Position numbers and translations under genes: made by a program. 64,000 bases of DNA from Mytilus galloprovincialis (lineage: Eukaryota; Mollusca; Bivalvia; Mytilida; Mytilidae). Shown here one piece after another: positions 34,225 through 46,767 of this stretch. Numbering within the stretch: position 1 is the stretch's first letter; the number at the start of each line of letters is the position of its first letter. Where the stretch lies: positions 21,268,524-21,332,523 of the forward strand of contig NC_134845.1 in assembly GCF_965363235.1 (NCBI RefSeq), read 5' to 3'. The notes beneath the pieces were generated by a model, which saw nothing but the letters and a program-made list of their open reading frames with translations, made no database searches and was not told where the DNA came from.

Positions 34225-34232
34225 GTTTTAAC

Positions 34233-35570
34233 CATGCTTAAGATACAAATAGGATTTGAATCCGATTGAGAACGGGATGATCGGAACAAATTCGGCTGGA
34301 AACGGCTGAATTTGGTCGCTTCCTGAACAATATCGGACTGATGTCGTAATTAGATAATTGGTTATAGAAATCTTAATTAAAGTTTGAATTTCCAGCCAAG
34401 ATTCACTGGATCTTGTTCAGACTTTTTTACAAATTTTAATCGGGAATCATTCTGTAAAGGACGGTTGAAAAATCGTGAATGTGTTGCCCCGGTTCTAGGG
34501 ATAATATATCAAAATATAAAGCGGAAATCATGAAACCCTCAAATAGAAAAGTAAAATCATCATGACCAAGAGAAAGTCCAACAAAGGAAGTATATATAAT
34601 GAATATTTGCAATGACTTTTTATTGTTTTACTGAATATGTCTTGTCTTCAGCGACAAGTTTTACACAACTGTCATTGCACATATGTTGCAAGCGGAAAGG
34701 TTTACTGTTTAGATAATCGTATCATGTTAAATACACTCATTGACAAATTTTTTCAGTTGAACTGGATACATCTTCATGATAGATCGCTAAAAGACCTGCA
34801 ATTAATTCCCCTTTTGATAGGAATTGGCTTTAAAATATGTAATTTGGAGGAGATGGTAATAAATGAGTACTAAAATTCTCGTGAAATTGGCCAGAATATG
34901 AAAACAAAACATAAAAGACGCCCACATTTATTTACTTACCTGTGTTTCTTAAGTTATCTCCCTTGGATAAATATATATAAATAAACCATCCATCTCAGGT
35001 GAAATAATGATTATCATTTGAAAAAAATGAAAATAGCACATTATAAACTTTATGCATTCGTGCGATTCCTTCATTTTCATACAACATATGGTATATTTCA
35101 GAATGTGTTACCAAATTATAGATATACGACTAACATGACTAAGTAAATTTTTTATTTTACATATGTAAAAAGGTAAATTTAAAATTCATCCTTTACAAAA
35201 TTCACAATTCTACTTTAGGAAAGCTTTTTTGTTCATACACAACTTAATCTAATGTGGTTAAGGGTGTACATCGATGCAAAATTTTTTTTAAATGCTGACG
35301 AACAAATTAACAAATTAAATGTGCTGATTGAAATATATCAGATAGTTGACAAATCTTAGGAGTACGTTTGTTGTCTAGGAACAGTAAATGGGCAATGTCG
35401 CAGATTTTGCTAAACATTTTCATACAACTTTGGCTCGTTGAACAACAATTGAAAATCGAAAAGATAATGCATTAACTTCTTTTATTATCTGAAATATTGC
35501 AGATTGACTTCTTTTAAAATTTGTATAGAAAGCTCCGAATTATACACATGAAACTAAAATTAAAAATAAT
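34233..35570. other. Intergenic stretch
   Basis: The GC-richer repeat in which the MITE landed continues to about 34480. Beyond that the sequence is AT-rich with nothing recognised. Confidence 0.4.
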
Positions 35571-35574
35571 ACAA

Positions 35575-36250
35575 GATTTACAAAGGCCAGAGGCTCCTGA
35601 CTTGGGACAGGCGCAAACATGCGGCGGGGTTAAACGTGTTTTTTTATATCTCAACCCTCCCCTATACCTCAAGGTGGCACGGTAGTATTTCCTGGCCCAT
35701 AAGGGATAATGATAGCCTTTTTTAGAATGTTCACCACTTTCTAACACTGCAAAAAAGTTCTACATTCACAGTTAACTGAAGTACTTTCATTTTACTATTC
35801 GGAAATAAATTTGAATGTGTATCATGACGGTTTTTTTTTTTTTTTTTGCTATTTTTAAAAACCTTAGGCCATTAGTGCTTTTAGGTCTTTCATCATGCAG
35901 TGAATACAAAATTTCAAAAATTTCCAAAAATTCATTTTCAGCTGTATGTAAATTTATTTCATATTTTTCTACACCTGATTCATCCCTCAGTTTGGGAAAG
36001 TATGTTCACTTGATACTGTATTTTAGTCCAATCACACTGATCAGATACATCGACTTAGGTAGTGTACACAAAATAGTAACCTAAATTCTGGAATGTAAAT
36101 ACTACCGTGCCACCACTAACTAATGCACAAAAAACACATACATGTACGAATACGCACAGTAAAACTCACTTTAAGAGAAATCCGAGTCCAATGTCGTCTA
36201 AATGAAAAAAAGGGCACCATTGGAAAGTTGAAATCATCCCTTCTGTTCTA
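35575..36250. repeat. Pieces of the 'ctcctgacttgggacaggc' repeat
   Basis: The left piece (35585-35720) has 'ggctcctgacttgggacagg' and 'gcggcggggttaaacgtg'. A right piece (about 36100-36220) has 'gcacagtaaaactcacttta'. The same order of words appears in the copy at 48095-48540, so the middle part (35730-36090) may be a later insertion. Confidence 0.5.
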
Positions 36251-37670
36251 AAGTTTTGCTCTCCACCAATTCTCTATCAAATCAAGATTTAACAGGGATT
36301 CTCCTGTATGCGGGTTGTCCATTATTAGTGCAAATTCGTTGCCAAGGGATAATCTGTTCAACATAGTCACCTAACTTTGAATTATTTGAGATTACACCCT
36401 CAAGATGTGAATTTAAAGGATAATTAATTCTAGCTTCTATTCATTAATTACGAGAAGTTTGCATATGGAACAGAAGAAAAACAGTCCAATCTCATTGGAA
36501 TGCCGATTAATTTTATTTTAAACACGTTCTCTAAACATAACAAATATATGGTGTTGATGAAAAATTAAAGCAACTTGATGATGTTAGTTTCAATATTTTT
36601 TTATCAGGTTTTGGGGGGAATACACTTTGTGATTTATTAAGTCATCACATTAATCACGATATACAGAGATAGAATATGAAATAAGAAAAGCCCGTCAACA
36701 CTTTAAAAAGGTAAGTACAAATTCTAGGGAAAGTACTAATGAATATAGTTGGAGAAAAATCATAGGAACGCAAAGTATCGTGTAACTGATAATGTTACGA
36801 TAATGTGCAATAAATCATAATAATTTATTCTAATCTTTTGAGGCAGATTATCTGTATATTGGATTAGATATCACAAGCTTTTTTTATGTTGAATTTCTGG
36901 TTAATACTGGTTTTCAACTTTCTATTGACTTGGACTTCCAACTTTGATTCGATAGCCACTGATGTGTCTTATATCTTCGACGAACCCCATTTCTGGTGTA
37001 ACAAATTAAAGCCTAGTATCGTAACTACCACTAGGTCGATGCAACTGGTGGTGGACGTTTTGTAGTCAGCACTTCTGTGTTGGCAATGAATATCAATGAA
37101 ACGGGTATTCACTGTCAATTTTCTGTTTACATATTTAGAAAAAAAATTTAATCACTAAGGTTTTGCTTCCCATCCATCATGCATGATCGGTTCGTATTGT
37201 TTTGTGTACAATGCTATTCAATTTCGTACTTGTTTTTATCCTAGCACCTGTTTTGATTCGATTGCCTTTGGTGAGTCTTGTGTCTGGCGTCAAAATCATA
37301 CACCTAGTATCTATGAAGATGTTTTTTTAATGGAAAGATACATGTCTCTTTAAATGAATTTTTAAAATTGCTCGGGAGCTCTGTTTGCTTGCTCTTAAGA
37401 ATAGATTTCTTAATAAATAGAACCAGTTTTTTTCACGGAGTAGTTGTTATATAACGTTGAAATCGTGATATCTAGAAAAGTGATTAAAGATTCAGTGCTT
37501 TATCTTTGGATTAAATTTGGAAAAACATTTAATTAGTCAGAATGTCATCTTTTGTAAGTAATGTGCAAGTAAATGTTTAGTTTCTATGTGAATTATTGAA
37601 TTATCAATACTTCATTTCTTAATCAAACAGTTTTACGATGTAGTTTTGGACCAACAAAATTGTTAGTTAG
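36251..37670. other. Intergenic stretch
   Basis: A fragment of the 'ACGCCAGA...' family in reverse lies near 37235-37320 ('tggtgagtcttgtgtctggc'). No gene recognised. Confidence 0.35.
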
Positions 37671-37679
37671 TGACTAAAC

Positions 37680-37835
37680 TCATAGATACCAGGATTGAAA
37701 TTTTGTATTTGCGTCAGACGCATGTTTTGTCTATAATAAACTCACTAGTGACGTTCTAATCAAAAAATGTTTAAAAGGTTAAATAAAGTACGAAGTTGAA
37801 GAGCATTGAGGACCGAACATTGCAAAAGAGTATAG
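37680..37835 (+). repeat. Copy of the 'cataGATACCAGGA' dispersed family
   Basis: Marked by 'catagataccaggattgaaa', 'gcgtcagacgcatgttttgt', 'ctcactagtgacgttctaat' and 'agttgaagagcattgaggac'. Other copies or pieces are at 48990-49340, 54920-54990 (reverse), 55790-55880 (reverse) and 59020-59200. I know the family as abundant in mussels. Confidence 0.65.
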
Positions 37836-38299
37836 ATCTATGTCTTTTTTGTGTGTGCATAATATGTTCATCCGGACGACACATCCAGTCTCGCTCCTTA
37901 TTTGGGGTTCATGCGATTCCCCCCCCCCTTTATTTTTTGTTACCTTAATAAGTATCTTCTCAATGAATTTAACAGATTTGAACATTATCAAACTACTATT
38001 GCCTCTTAATTTAGTCAATGATCTGCCTTAATCCTTAATTGAATCCGTTGATATTTCAAAATAGAGGTGGAAGATACCAAAAGGATATTTAAGTTATGGA
38101 TTTAGGGTCACAGTATTCAAGCCTTATATTTTGCAGACAATGCTGACATGTGCAGGACGCCGTTGATAATGTGGTCAGCCGCATTATATTTGATGTCAAA
38201 CAATTATGCAATCAGGAGGTTTAGATATTTTATACAGCCTTGTGAAGAAAGAACAGTACAGAAATTTCAGTTATACAATGACAAATAACAAACAGGTTT

Positions 38300-41200
38300 C
38301 TTTTCTATTTCCCTGTGTATTTACGAATTGGGTGGTATGTCTTCCATTCTTCTGAGGCATATCGATGACTCCAGTTAACAGGTAGCACTCTTTTAAAATT
38401 GATCGATTGGAAATAACCCAATTTGTGACAAAAAAAGACGAGGTAATACAAAATTTACTAATTTTAATCAGCACCATTTGTCACAAGATAAACTTTAAAC
38501 AAAGAACTCTTTGATGTAATTTTGTAATCATTTTATTTGAATTTCCTTCCACTCTGTATAAACACACGCACACAACTATAATTTTGAATTCAGAATTTAT
38601 TATCATTCTGACGGCCACATAAATGAACAGTACTATGATGAAGAAGAAAAACGTCATTGAGTATCTGAAAGACGACCGGACGAAATGTCCAATGTTATCA
38701 GTGTTGGTTTCATGTTGTAGGGAAATGCATCGTTAAAATACAATATTGTATCGCGGTAGCAGAAAAGATTGCACTCCCTTTAAGATCCTACAATAATAAA
38801 CACCAGTTGGCTATTCTCCGTTTTTTCTCTTCCAGTACATGTGTGAGGATCCATTGTTATCACTCAAAGTTATGTTAATCCTTTGATTGTCAAAATACCA
38901 AAAACTTACTATCTAACCAGCGAAAGCAGATCAAAGCACAATTCATAAGTTATATAGTTATATACGTATGAAAAATTGTAAGTTAAGTTTTACTTTCTGC
39001 TTAAGTAGGGATACAAGTTGAATTCCGAAAACAATTGAATCGCATTTCTAAGAATTAGAAAACTTTAAAAACTGGAAAACATTAAATAGGAATAATATAC
39101 CAAGTTGCACATCATAAAATACCTTTCAAAGACGCACATGCATCAACAGTAGCCCCCTAATATCAAACCAATCAAACATATAACGGATAAAAGAATGTAT
39201 TTATTATAAACAATATAATAAAATGTCAACGGCATTATACTAAAAACTACTTTTTTTCATCAGGTTAACAAATCTGTATATCATAATTGTAATACGAACT
39301 TAACACTTCTAATATACGAGGGGACTTTTACAAACAAATACTTACAAGTCAGGATCTGTATATTTCCTTGTTGAAACAGGATAAAGTGATTCATACTTTC
39401 TACCATTACCCGATGCATGGATTGCATCAGCATTAAATTTAGTTACTTTTGGAGGGAAATAACTGCCAGGTATCGTCGCTCTCCCAATCCACCTATTATT
39501 GTTATGGTTGCTGTATAAGATAATGGTAGTTGTTGCTGAAATAATTAAAATACCTCTAAAATATAATTATATTATGTATAAGCATACTGAGCTTGTCAAA
39601 CAATTACATGGCTTGTTAAATAAAACATCACAAAAATCATTGATGGACGAAACATTTTTATCATTTAGTTCAGAAATTGAAACTAAGAAAGTCAGACGAT
39701 ATATCATACTGTGCATCTCCGTTGGCATATATATATAACAATATTTCTTATTCAAAGAGAAGAATAAACAACAAGTTAGTAGTACTTATAGATTGATAAT
39801 CCATGTTGCCCCACTGATAAAAATAACATCACAATAGTCCTTAAACATTTTAAATGTTGTGTCGGCTATTATATTATTTGATTGTGCGTTTCTTTGTTAT
39901 ACATGTTCTTGCGTGTGTTCGTGTCGTATATCTGTCACGTAGTGTTTTAGCGATATTCTTTAACATTGTCATAAAGCTGGAGGTTTGGCATGCCATTGAA
40001 CCATGTTCAATCCACCATGATTCTTAAAATGTCCTGTGCCAAGTCAGGAATATGGCAGTTGCTATTAAATAGTTCGTTTCTATGTGTGTTAGCGTTTGTT
40101 TTTGTTGCACTTCGGTGTACGTGTTGTTCCTATGTTTTCCTCTTATAGTTCCTGTGTTTCCCTCGGTTTTGGTTTGTAACCCGGATTTTTTTTTCTCAAT
40201 TGATTTATATTTTTTAAACACCATGCAGTATACTACTTTTGCCTTTATTTACACTCATACAAAGTAAATGAATTAATCAAAGATATTTTTTTTAAGACGA
40301 CGATGAAGTACCGAGACGAACTGATATAAATAATCATTATGAAATTGTATGAAATATACAAAGAAGATAAAATTAAAATCGCATATGTGTATTCTTATTC
40401 TAATGTTAAATCTGACCATAATGACTATAAATATATGTATCGCGCAAGTTTTGCTATACACTCAAAACTAAACAATTGGCTAATTATATCCATGCACATT
40501 TATTTTGTTTCGTCACTTAATCTATGCATTATAAGTTAAGCACCTTATTTATATAAATACTAACTTTAAAACTATTCATTAATCCATGCATCAAAAGAAC
40601 TAAGTGTTGGCTGTGTCTTGCAAAGATAAAAAAAAAAAAGACAAAAAAAAACATGTTGAAAAACAAACACAGGTGCTAGTTGAAGTACTGGAATGAAAAT
40701 GAATGATTCATTTCAAATTCTTTGGTTTTAAGTGCCTTACACCCAGCGCCTAATTCTAAAACTTCATAAGGGTTATAATATATTAATGTCTCATGGGTTG
40801 AACTATCTTAAAACAAATCTTAGACTCACATACCGATTTAAATTGTTTTTAAAAGTTAGCTAACAGGGTTATTGCAGGAAGGAAAACTTCACTTAAAAAT
40901 GTTATTCTGTGGTGATCAGCCGGTGTTCTTATTTTTGTATACCAGAGTCTTAGTAGGATGCAGCAAGGTTCATTGAAACTGGACCCAACCAAGAATACAT
41001 TTTATCCAAAGCCGAGGCTATAACGATTCCACAAACAACCTTAGATTTTTTTCGTTTTTATTTTTTGATGCTTTTTTTGGTATTTTGAAGATGTTTGCAT
41101 AATTTGAATTGTGTGAAAACACCTAAAACAATTTCACAATGAACTAGATCGATTAATCCAAACTATTAACAACATATATATTTGTTTAATAAATCTCAAT

Positions 41201-41355
41201 GGTAAAACTAAAAAAACTTAAATTGGTCCCATTCCTAATGATTTATCTCTTACTCTATCTAAATGGAAACAGGTGCTTAGGTTAGTATGACTATCAACTT
41301 ACGGACTCAATTTCCAAATAATCATCGGCATCATTAAGAAAAAAAGCCTCTGTAA
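38300..41355 (-). pseudogene. Decayed UPF0462 (C4orf33-like) gene copy
   Basis: Four exon remnants remain in the right order on the minus strand: exon 2 at 41303-41355, exon 3 at 40565-40614, exon 4 at 39346-39535 and exon 5 from about 38424 to 38302. Exon 2 is 53 nt instead of 58 and exon 4 is 190 instead of 191, so both are frameshifted. The exon 5 acceptor AG has become TG. Exon 1 is not found between 41356 and 46767. Remaining protein words (EAFFLNDADDYLE, HASGNGRKYESLYPV, LPVNWSHRYASEEW) are closest to the sets at 46768-58402, so it is a decayed relative of those, not of the gene at 28576. Confidence 0.8.
39960..40240 (+). repeat. Dispersed repeat shared with 51540-51800
   Basis: Shared words include 'ccaagtcaggaatatggcag' and 'gtttctatgt', followed by a T-rich segment and 'cggttttggtttgtaacc'. 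The second copy at 51545-51790 keeps the same order. It sits in an intron position of the UPF0462 pseudogene. Confidence 0.55.
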
Positions 41356-41359
41356 CTAA

Positions 41360-44300
41360 ACAAAAAGGGAAAATGTTATATTAGACCAATCGTTACACAC
41401 AATAATAAATGTAATAATGAATCAAAATAACAATAAAATTGAGAATGGACATGGGAACAAGTCTACTTCATAACATAAAAAAAATTTTTACAAAAAAAAA
41501 AACATCAACGCAAACAATATTAATAAATCAAATGAGGAATTTCCTATCAGTTATATATAGTGTTGCTGCTTACAGGATAGCAGAATACGTTTACCCTTCC
41601 ATAGCCAATTGAGAACATCACACTTTTTAGTGTTGTTTCTGTTGCTCAGTCTTAAGTTTTCGTTGTATTAGTGGACTTGTTTGTCTGTTAGTCATTATCT
41701 TCGACTTATGAGTTTTGAATGTCACCTTGGTATATTCCATCTATTATTTCAACAAAAATACTTAAACATTAACAATCTAATATATATGTTGACGCTGCAG
41801 GACAGTTGACTCCAGTAGGGACAAGAATTAAAAGTCAAACACGGATATGGGATCTGTGTTATGCATGAGTCAGAACCCTTCCGTAATAATAAACTTGTTG
41901 TGTTTTGAATTAATTCATTTCTCATATTTGTTATTGATTTTCTCAATAGAAGTTTTTCCCTTTTATATTTCTTTTATAGTAAATATCTCTTCTGGTCGTC
42001 ATAAAACATTGTCAATAACACTTCTCTGCGAAATGTGTTGTCCAAAGGTCCGAAATACCCTAAGCTAAAATCCGTCAATTGTAAACGCATCTTCAAAATA
42101 CTGATGGACTCAGTCGAAGATTATGTCAGGTTTGCTTTAAAAAAAATCAAGTTAAGAAGCTGGCGTTTCCTTGGATTTTTCATTCTATGTTTAGCTTTTA
42201 AAATAAACATTTCATTCATTAGAATTTTACGGGGTGTTTTGCATCGGTTGGTCTTTGGTGACTAGTTAACATGATGAACATCATTGAAAAGTCATACATT
42301 CAGAAAATAAAGTGTTATACATAATCGAGGAACATTTTATCAGAAAAACCAAATTACGAGTTGGTTAACCTTTATGAAATATCTGTGTCACAGACGACGA
42401 CGAATATGTTCCAATAGTCGTGACCATAAACCCGACCTTTTTTCTTCGAATGCGATCTACTGAATTATGCGAAATACGACGAAAACGATCTGAATATCCC
42501 GTTTTTATGTGGTTCGTGTTGGTCAGTCTTCAGTTTTTTATGTTGTGTTTTGTTGACAATCATTTTTTTTTTGCTCGTTTTTGTATTTTGTATTTTGTTT
42601 TGCCAAGGTATTGTCGTTTGCTTTGAACTAGTCTATGATTTTGACTATACCTTTTGTATCTTACGTATCTCTTTTAGTAAATGAAATGCAGATAATGATT
42701 CCTTAAATCTGTTTAAAAATATGAATTACAAATGTCATTAAAATATAGTTTTCATTCTCTTTTCTGTAGTAATACTTACGCTATTTTTTGTTGGGTTTCG
42801 CCTTCTGCATGATCTTTTACCAACTATATTCTCTGTCAATAGTGAAAATAGCAAAAGCAAAGTTGTGATATACTTAATTCGATTCTTTGTTATAAACAGT
42901 ATATGTAGCGCTGTAAAAAAAATTAATGTTATTACATTGAATGCAGTACTTTTATAATAAACAGTGAATAAAGTCATCAATCAGTGAAGTCCAGACATCA
43001 ATTTAAAAAAACAAATGCCAAAAGATATATCATTAATTGTGATCTCATGCAAAAAATCGTATGTAACAGTTGCCGTACTATGCATATTAGAATTTTATTC
43101 CAACTATATATGCATCTGTTCATTCCCTACAAAACAAAAAGCAGAGATGCTGGGTATTGTTTTGCTCGCTCATATCTGGGTTTTTTTTTTTTTTTTTTTT
43201 TTATAAATTTAAACATCTTTTGTTTGTTTTTGTTTTTTTTTATTCAGAGTTAGTAACATTGTTTCGCTTGACATTTTTCGCTTTGATTCCGTTTCAAACA
43301 ATGTATAACGTAAGGGGTGGAATAACTTTATAAATCATACCATTGGTGGCATTCAGCTGTTGTCTGTTCTATGGTCGGGTTGTTGTCCTTTTCACTCATT
43401 CCCCATTTCCATTCTCAATTTTATTTGTATCAAAAAGAAACACAATGATATTCCATGAAAATGCTCGATTTCTTCATTGACGCCAACGAATAAAAATGAA
43501 TCCACAGTAGTATCCAACTAGAAGAATAATCTGTCAGGTGAAATGTTTTTTTTTAGGTTAATGTATTTTCAAGTTCCATTTATTCAGTTATCTACGTGGA
43601 TGCTATATATGAATGCTGTGATTGAAAAGGTCATTTAAGCTTATGAAAATCTGTTACTTACATTATCGATCAAGGTAGATATAATCAACACTGATCAAAT
43701 AACAAAATATTCAATTATTTAAACAAGATATTTATATATAATACGAATGTTAATTTCTTGCGTAATAGATCATGTATGTGAACTATTATTCAAGAGAGAT
43801 TTAGGACATTTACTTTGTTTTTCAAACCAAACATATTAGGTTGATCAATAATCTATGAAAACGAGCACAATGTCAAACGATGCATTTCAAAAAGGCTGTG
43901 ATACGACAAACAGGTATGCTAAACACCAAATAAATGTTAGCTTTTGAGAAACTGGCATAATCATGAAAACTATGATTTAACCCATGTTATGTTGTGAAAG
44001 TTCCCTGTACCCTGTCTACACGACAAGAGTCATTGGCAGTGGTTCTACAAAGCAAAAAAAGTTGATCTTTAAGAACTTAGAAGATCATTTAATACAATGC
44101 TGGCATTATTAAAACAACATTAGTTTACCAATGTTCAAATCTCATTTAACAATAGATAAAAAGTCATATCACAAAAATACCGAACGACTAGGAAAATTCA
44201 AAACGGAAATTCCTAATCAAACGGCAAAATCAAAAGCTCAAACAGATCCAACGAATTGATAACAACTGTAATATTTTTGACCTGGTACAGACATTTTCTT

Positions 44301-44630
44301 ATGTAGATAAATCACGTTAACACCAAGAAAATCAAGCGAAAAAAAACATATATATTGCTGGCGGAAATTTTGAACCATTTACCAACTAGAGAAAGCCCTT
44401 TTTTACACTTTACTTATATCAAAACTAGCATAGTTTTTTGTTGGGTCATTATTGGGACTATTAGTTAGTATAATAGTCCCAGGTTATTCCAATATAATCA
44501 TCCGGCTAAAAAAACAACTTCATGTAGTTTCAGTCCAATATGCCCTCTGATTTCTGACTGGATGTGTACAAGTTATCATTATGAAAAAAACTGTACAAAT
44601 TATAATTTGTATTTTGACTTTGTACAAATT
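41360..44630. other. Stretch upstream of the UPF0462 pseudogene
   Basis: I searched this stretch for the missing first exon (WDG...PGG...WDYE on the minus strand) and found none. It contains copies of the 'ggcgttgtcagtttat' family (about 41635-41745 and 42515-42665), a T run at 43182-43202, and a weak reverse repeat near 44165-44250. No gene supported. Confidence 0.45.
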
Positions 44631-44637
44631 ATAATTT

Positions 44638-45820
44638 GTACAAAAAGTGCTTGTACAAATTACAATTTGTACAAAATAAGGCTTAATTTCACTTATAACT
44701 TGTACAAAAATTTATCATATGGATGTTGTGTTAAAAAAAGTGTTGATACCCACTATACAAACTTTTCAATGCTATTTTTAAAGTCATATTGATTAATTTA
44801 TATTGCCTTGAGGCTACAAATTGTAGACCTTCAATCTGTCCCCGACCATGAATTCAATGGATAATGCACTATCAATATCATCTTTATACCAAATTTAGCG
44901 TGCTTAGAGCTCTGAAATCTGAGAGAGCTGCTGAAGTTGCTTATCAATTACTTGACATTTTTCTTCTCTTTGGTCCACCCCATATCCTCCAAAGTTATAA
45001 TTGGAGAGTTCACTGCACACATATAATCACTGAACTTAAATCGTTATGGTCAGAAATAGTAATAGTTCATGGGCAACCAAGACATCCCCAAAGTAAAAGG
45101 TCTGTAGAAAGAGCAAATACAGACATTAAAGAAATACTCATATCATGGATGAATGACAATGACACACAACAGTGGTCTGATGGTTTGCGCTCCGTGCAAT
45201 TTCCGAAAAATAGATGATATCACAGAGTAATTGATCAATCGCTCTATCATGCTCTGTTTGGTTCTGATCCAAAGATAGGGTTATTTTCATCTTCTTTGTC
45301 AAATCTTAAAACCGAAGAAGATTTGGAGAAAGTGTTCAAAGAGGTTTCAGAGGAGAACAGAGAAATTGAGATTGATAGAACGGGTGAAAACACAGATGCT
45401 GAATTGGTAGAATCAGAAAGAGAACTTAACGATTCTGTGACTGATTGTGAAACTTGATCAACTAGTACAACTATTGAAGCTGTATCAGAGGAAGTCGAAA
45501 GCACAATTATTCGTGCAAGAAAACGCGCATTGTCTGACCAACAAATCTAAGCAGATGTCCTTACAAGAAATACAAAACAGAAACTGAGTGAGTTATCTGT
45601 TGGAGACAATGTTATTATTCCAATACCACAGTATGACCGAGCACCAACCGATCTGAGAAATATACAAGGTGTTGTTGTGGAAGTAGGAAATTTTGGCTAT
45701 CGTGTAGGGACAATAGCTGGTAATTTATCAGGAGTCCTAAGCAGAAACAAACTAGAATCAATCAGTGAAATTAAGCCTTATTTTGTACAAATTATAATGT
45801 GTACAGGCACTTTTTGTACA
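44638..45820 (+). mobile_element. Fossil of an integrase-bearing TIR element (KRBA2/Ginger-like)
   Basis: The ends are inverted repeats of about 55-60 bp, beginning TGTACAAAAAGTGC on the left (44638) and ending GCACTTTTTGTACA on the right (45820). They extend inward to 'aaaataaggcttaatttcac' and its complement. Between them lies the C-terminal half of a retroviral-type integrase core (HGQPRHPQSKRSVERAN, then WMNDNDTQQWSDGLR) and a tail domain with LSVGDNVIIP. The order resembles mollusc proteins annotated as KRAB-A domain-containing protein 2-like, which belong near Ginger-type DNA transposons. It is a fossil: the N-terminal half is absent and the rest carries a few breaks. The termini look well kept, so it is of moderate age. 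Confidence 0.6.
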
Positions 45821-46767
45821 AGTTAACTCAGGCAGAAGGAGTAGTAGACCTTGTAAGGATCCATATACCAAATATAGTTATATTATTCATGATAAATGTG
45901 CAATTCATGTGATTAAAAAGCATTTGCATGGACATTATGAACTTATGAATTCGTCTCAATGTAACCATTTACATAAAATCTCTCAAACTTATCAAATGTA
46001 GATAACCATTTAGTGCTGTTTGATTTGTAAATTTATTGCAGGTGTTTTGAGATTTTGACTAGTAATGGCCTATTATAGATTGTCACATTGTTTTTGTTGA
46101 TCCAACAGATTTCATATACAATAATACTGTGTTGAAGTCAACCCTGTATAACTTAAATTTTTATTAACTAATATCTATTGGTGCTAGAGTTGTTGGAATT
46201 TGGGTTGGAATTGACCATAATAACATACAAGCATTTCATGAAAACTTCAAATGAAAGGATTCAAAACTATGATGAAGAAGTCATGTGTGCAGTTTTCATT
46301 TTATAGTCATATATTTATAGTTGTATAATGCACCGTTTCAAAATGACAGCTGCAAATTTACTGTGACATGTCAATCTTGTTTGGCATCATATGTATAACA
46401 AACTGTGTGTGTGTGTGTTTTTAAATAATGGTTTATTCTATTTCATAATAATATGAATAACAAATAAAATCAACAGCAAAACATATGCTGAAAATCAACA
46501 TAAAATTTGATAACAATAAGATTTTTTTTAGAGCATCCCAGTCCATGGAAATAATTGAGGCAGTTACACCATTCAAAAGTGATGGTTTGGCAGGCCTCCT
46601 AAGAATAGTTGGTCAATAAATGTACAAAAATGAATGGATTAAAGACAATTTAGTTTAAAAAAATGAAAATCCCATTTGGAAAAAAATAAAAATTGCAAAA
46701 ATTTCCTAATATATGGGAAAAAGTTACCAATATGCATAAAAACATGTAAATGATTATATTGCACAAT
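45821..46767. other. Stretch between the TIR fossil and the double UPF0462 gene
   Basis: Contains a short GT microsatellite at about 46405-46420. The rest is AT-rich. It includes the 3' flank of the UPF0462 gene ending at 46768. Confidence 0.4.

Noticed and set aside
35815-36084. 89-codon open frame starting with a Phe run
   Set aside because: It begins in a T-tract and lies between two pieces of one dispersed repeat; no supporting feature.
45247-45504. Ser-rich 85-codon open frame on the minus strand
   Set aside because: It is the antisense shadow of the integrase element's coding strand.
41360-46767. Missing first exon of the UPF0462 pseudogene
   Set aside because: I read this stretch for the WDG...PANPGG...WDYE pattern on the minus strand and did not find it; a strongly decayed remnant cannot be excluded.
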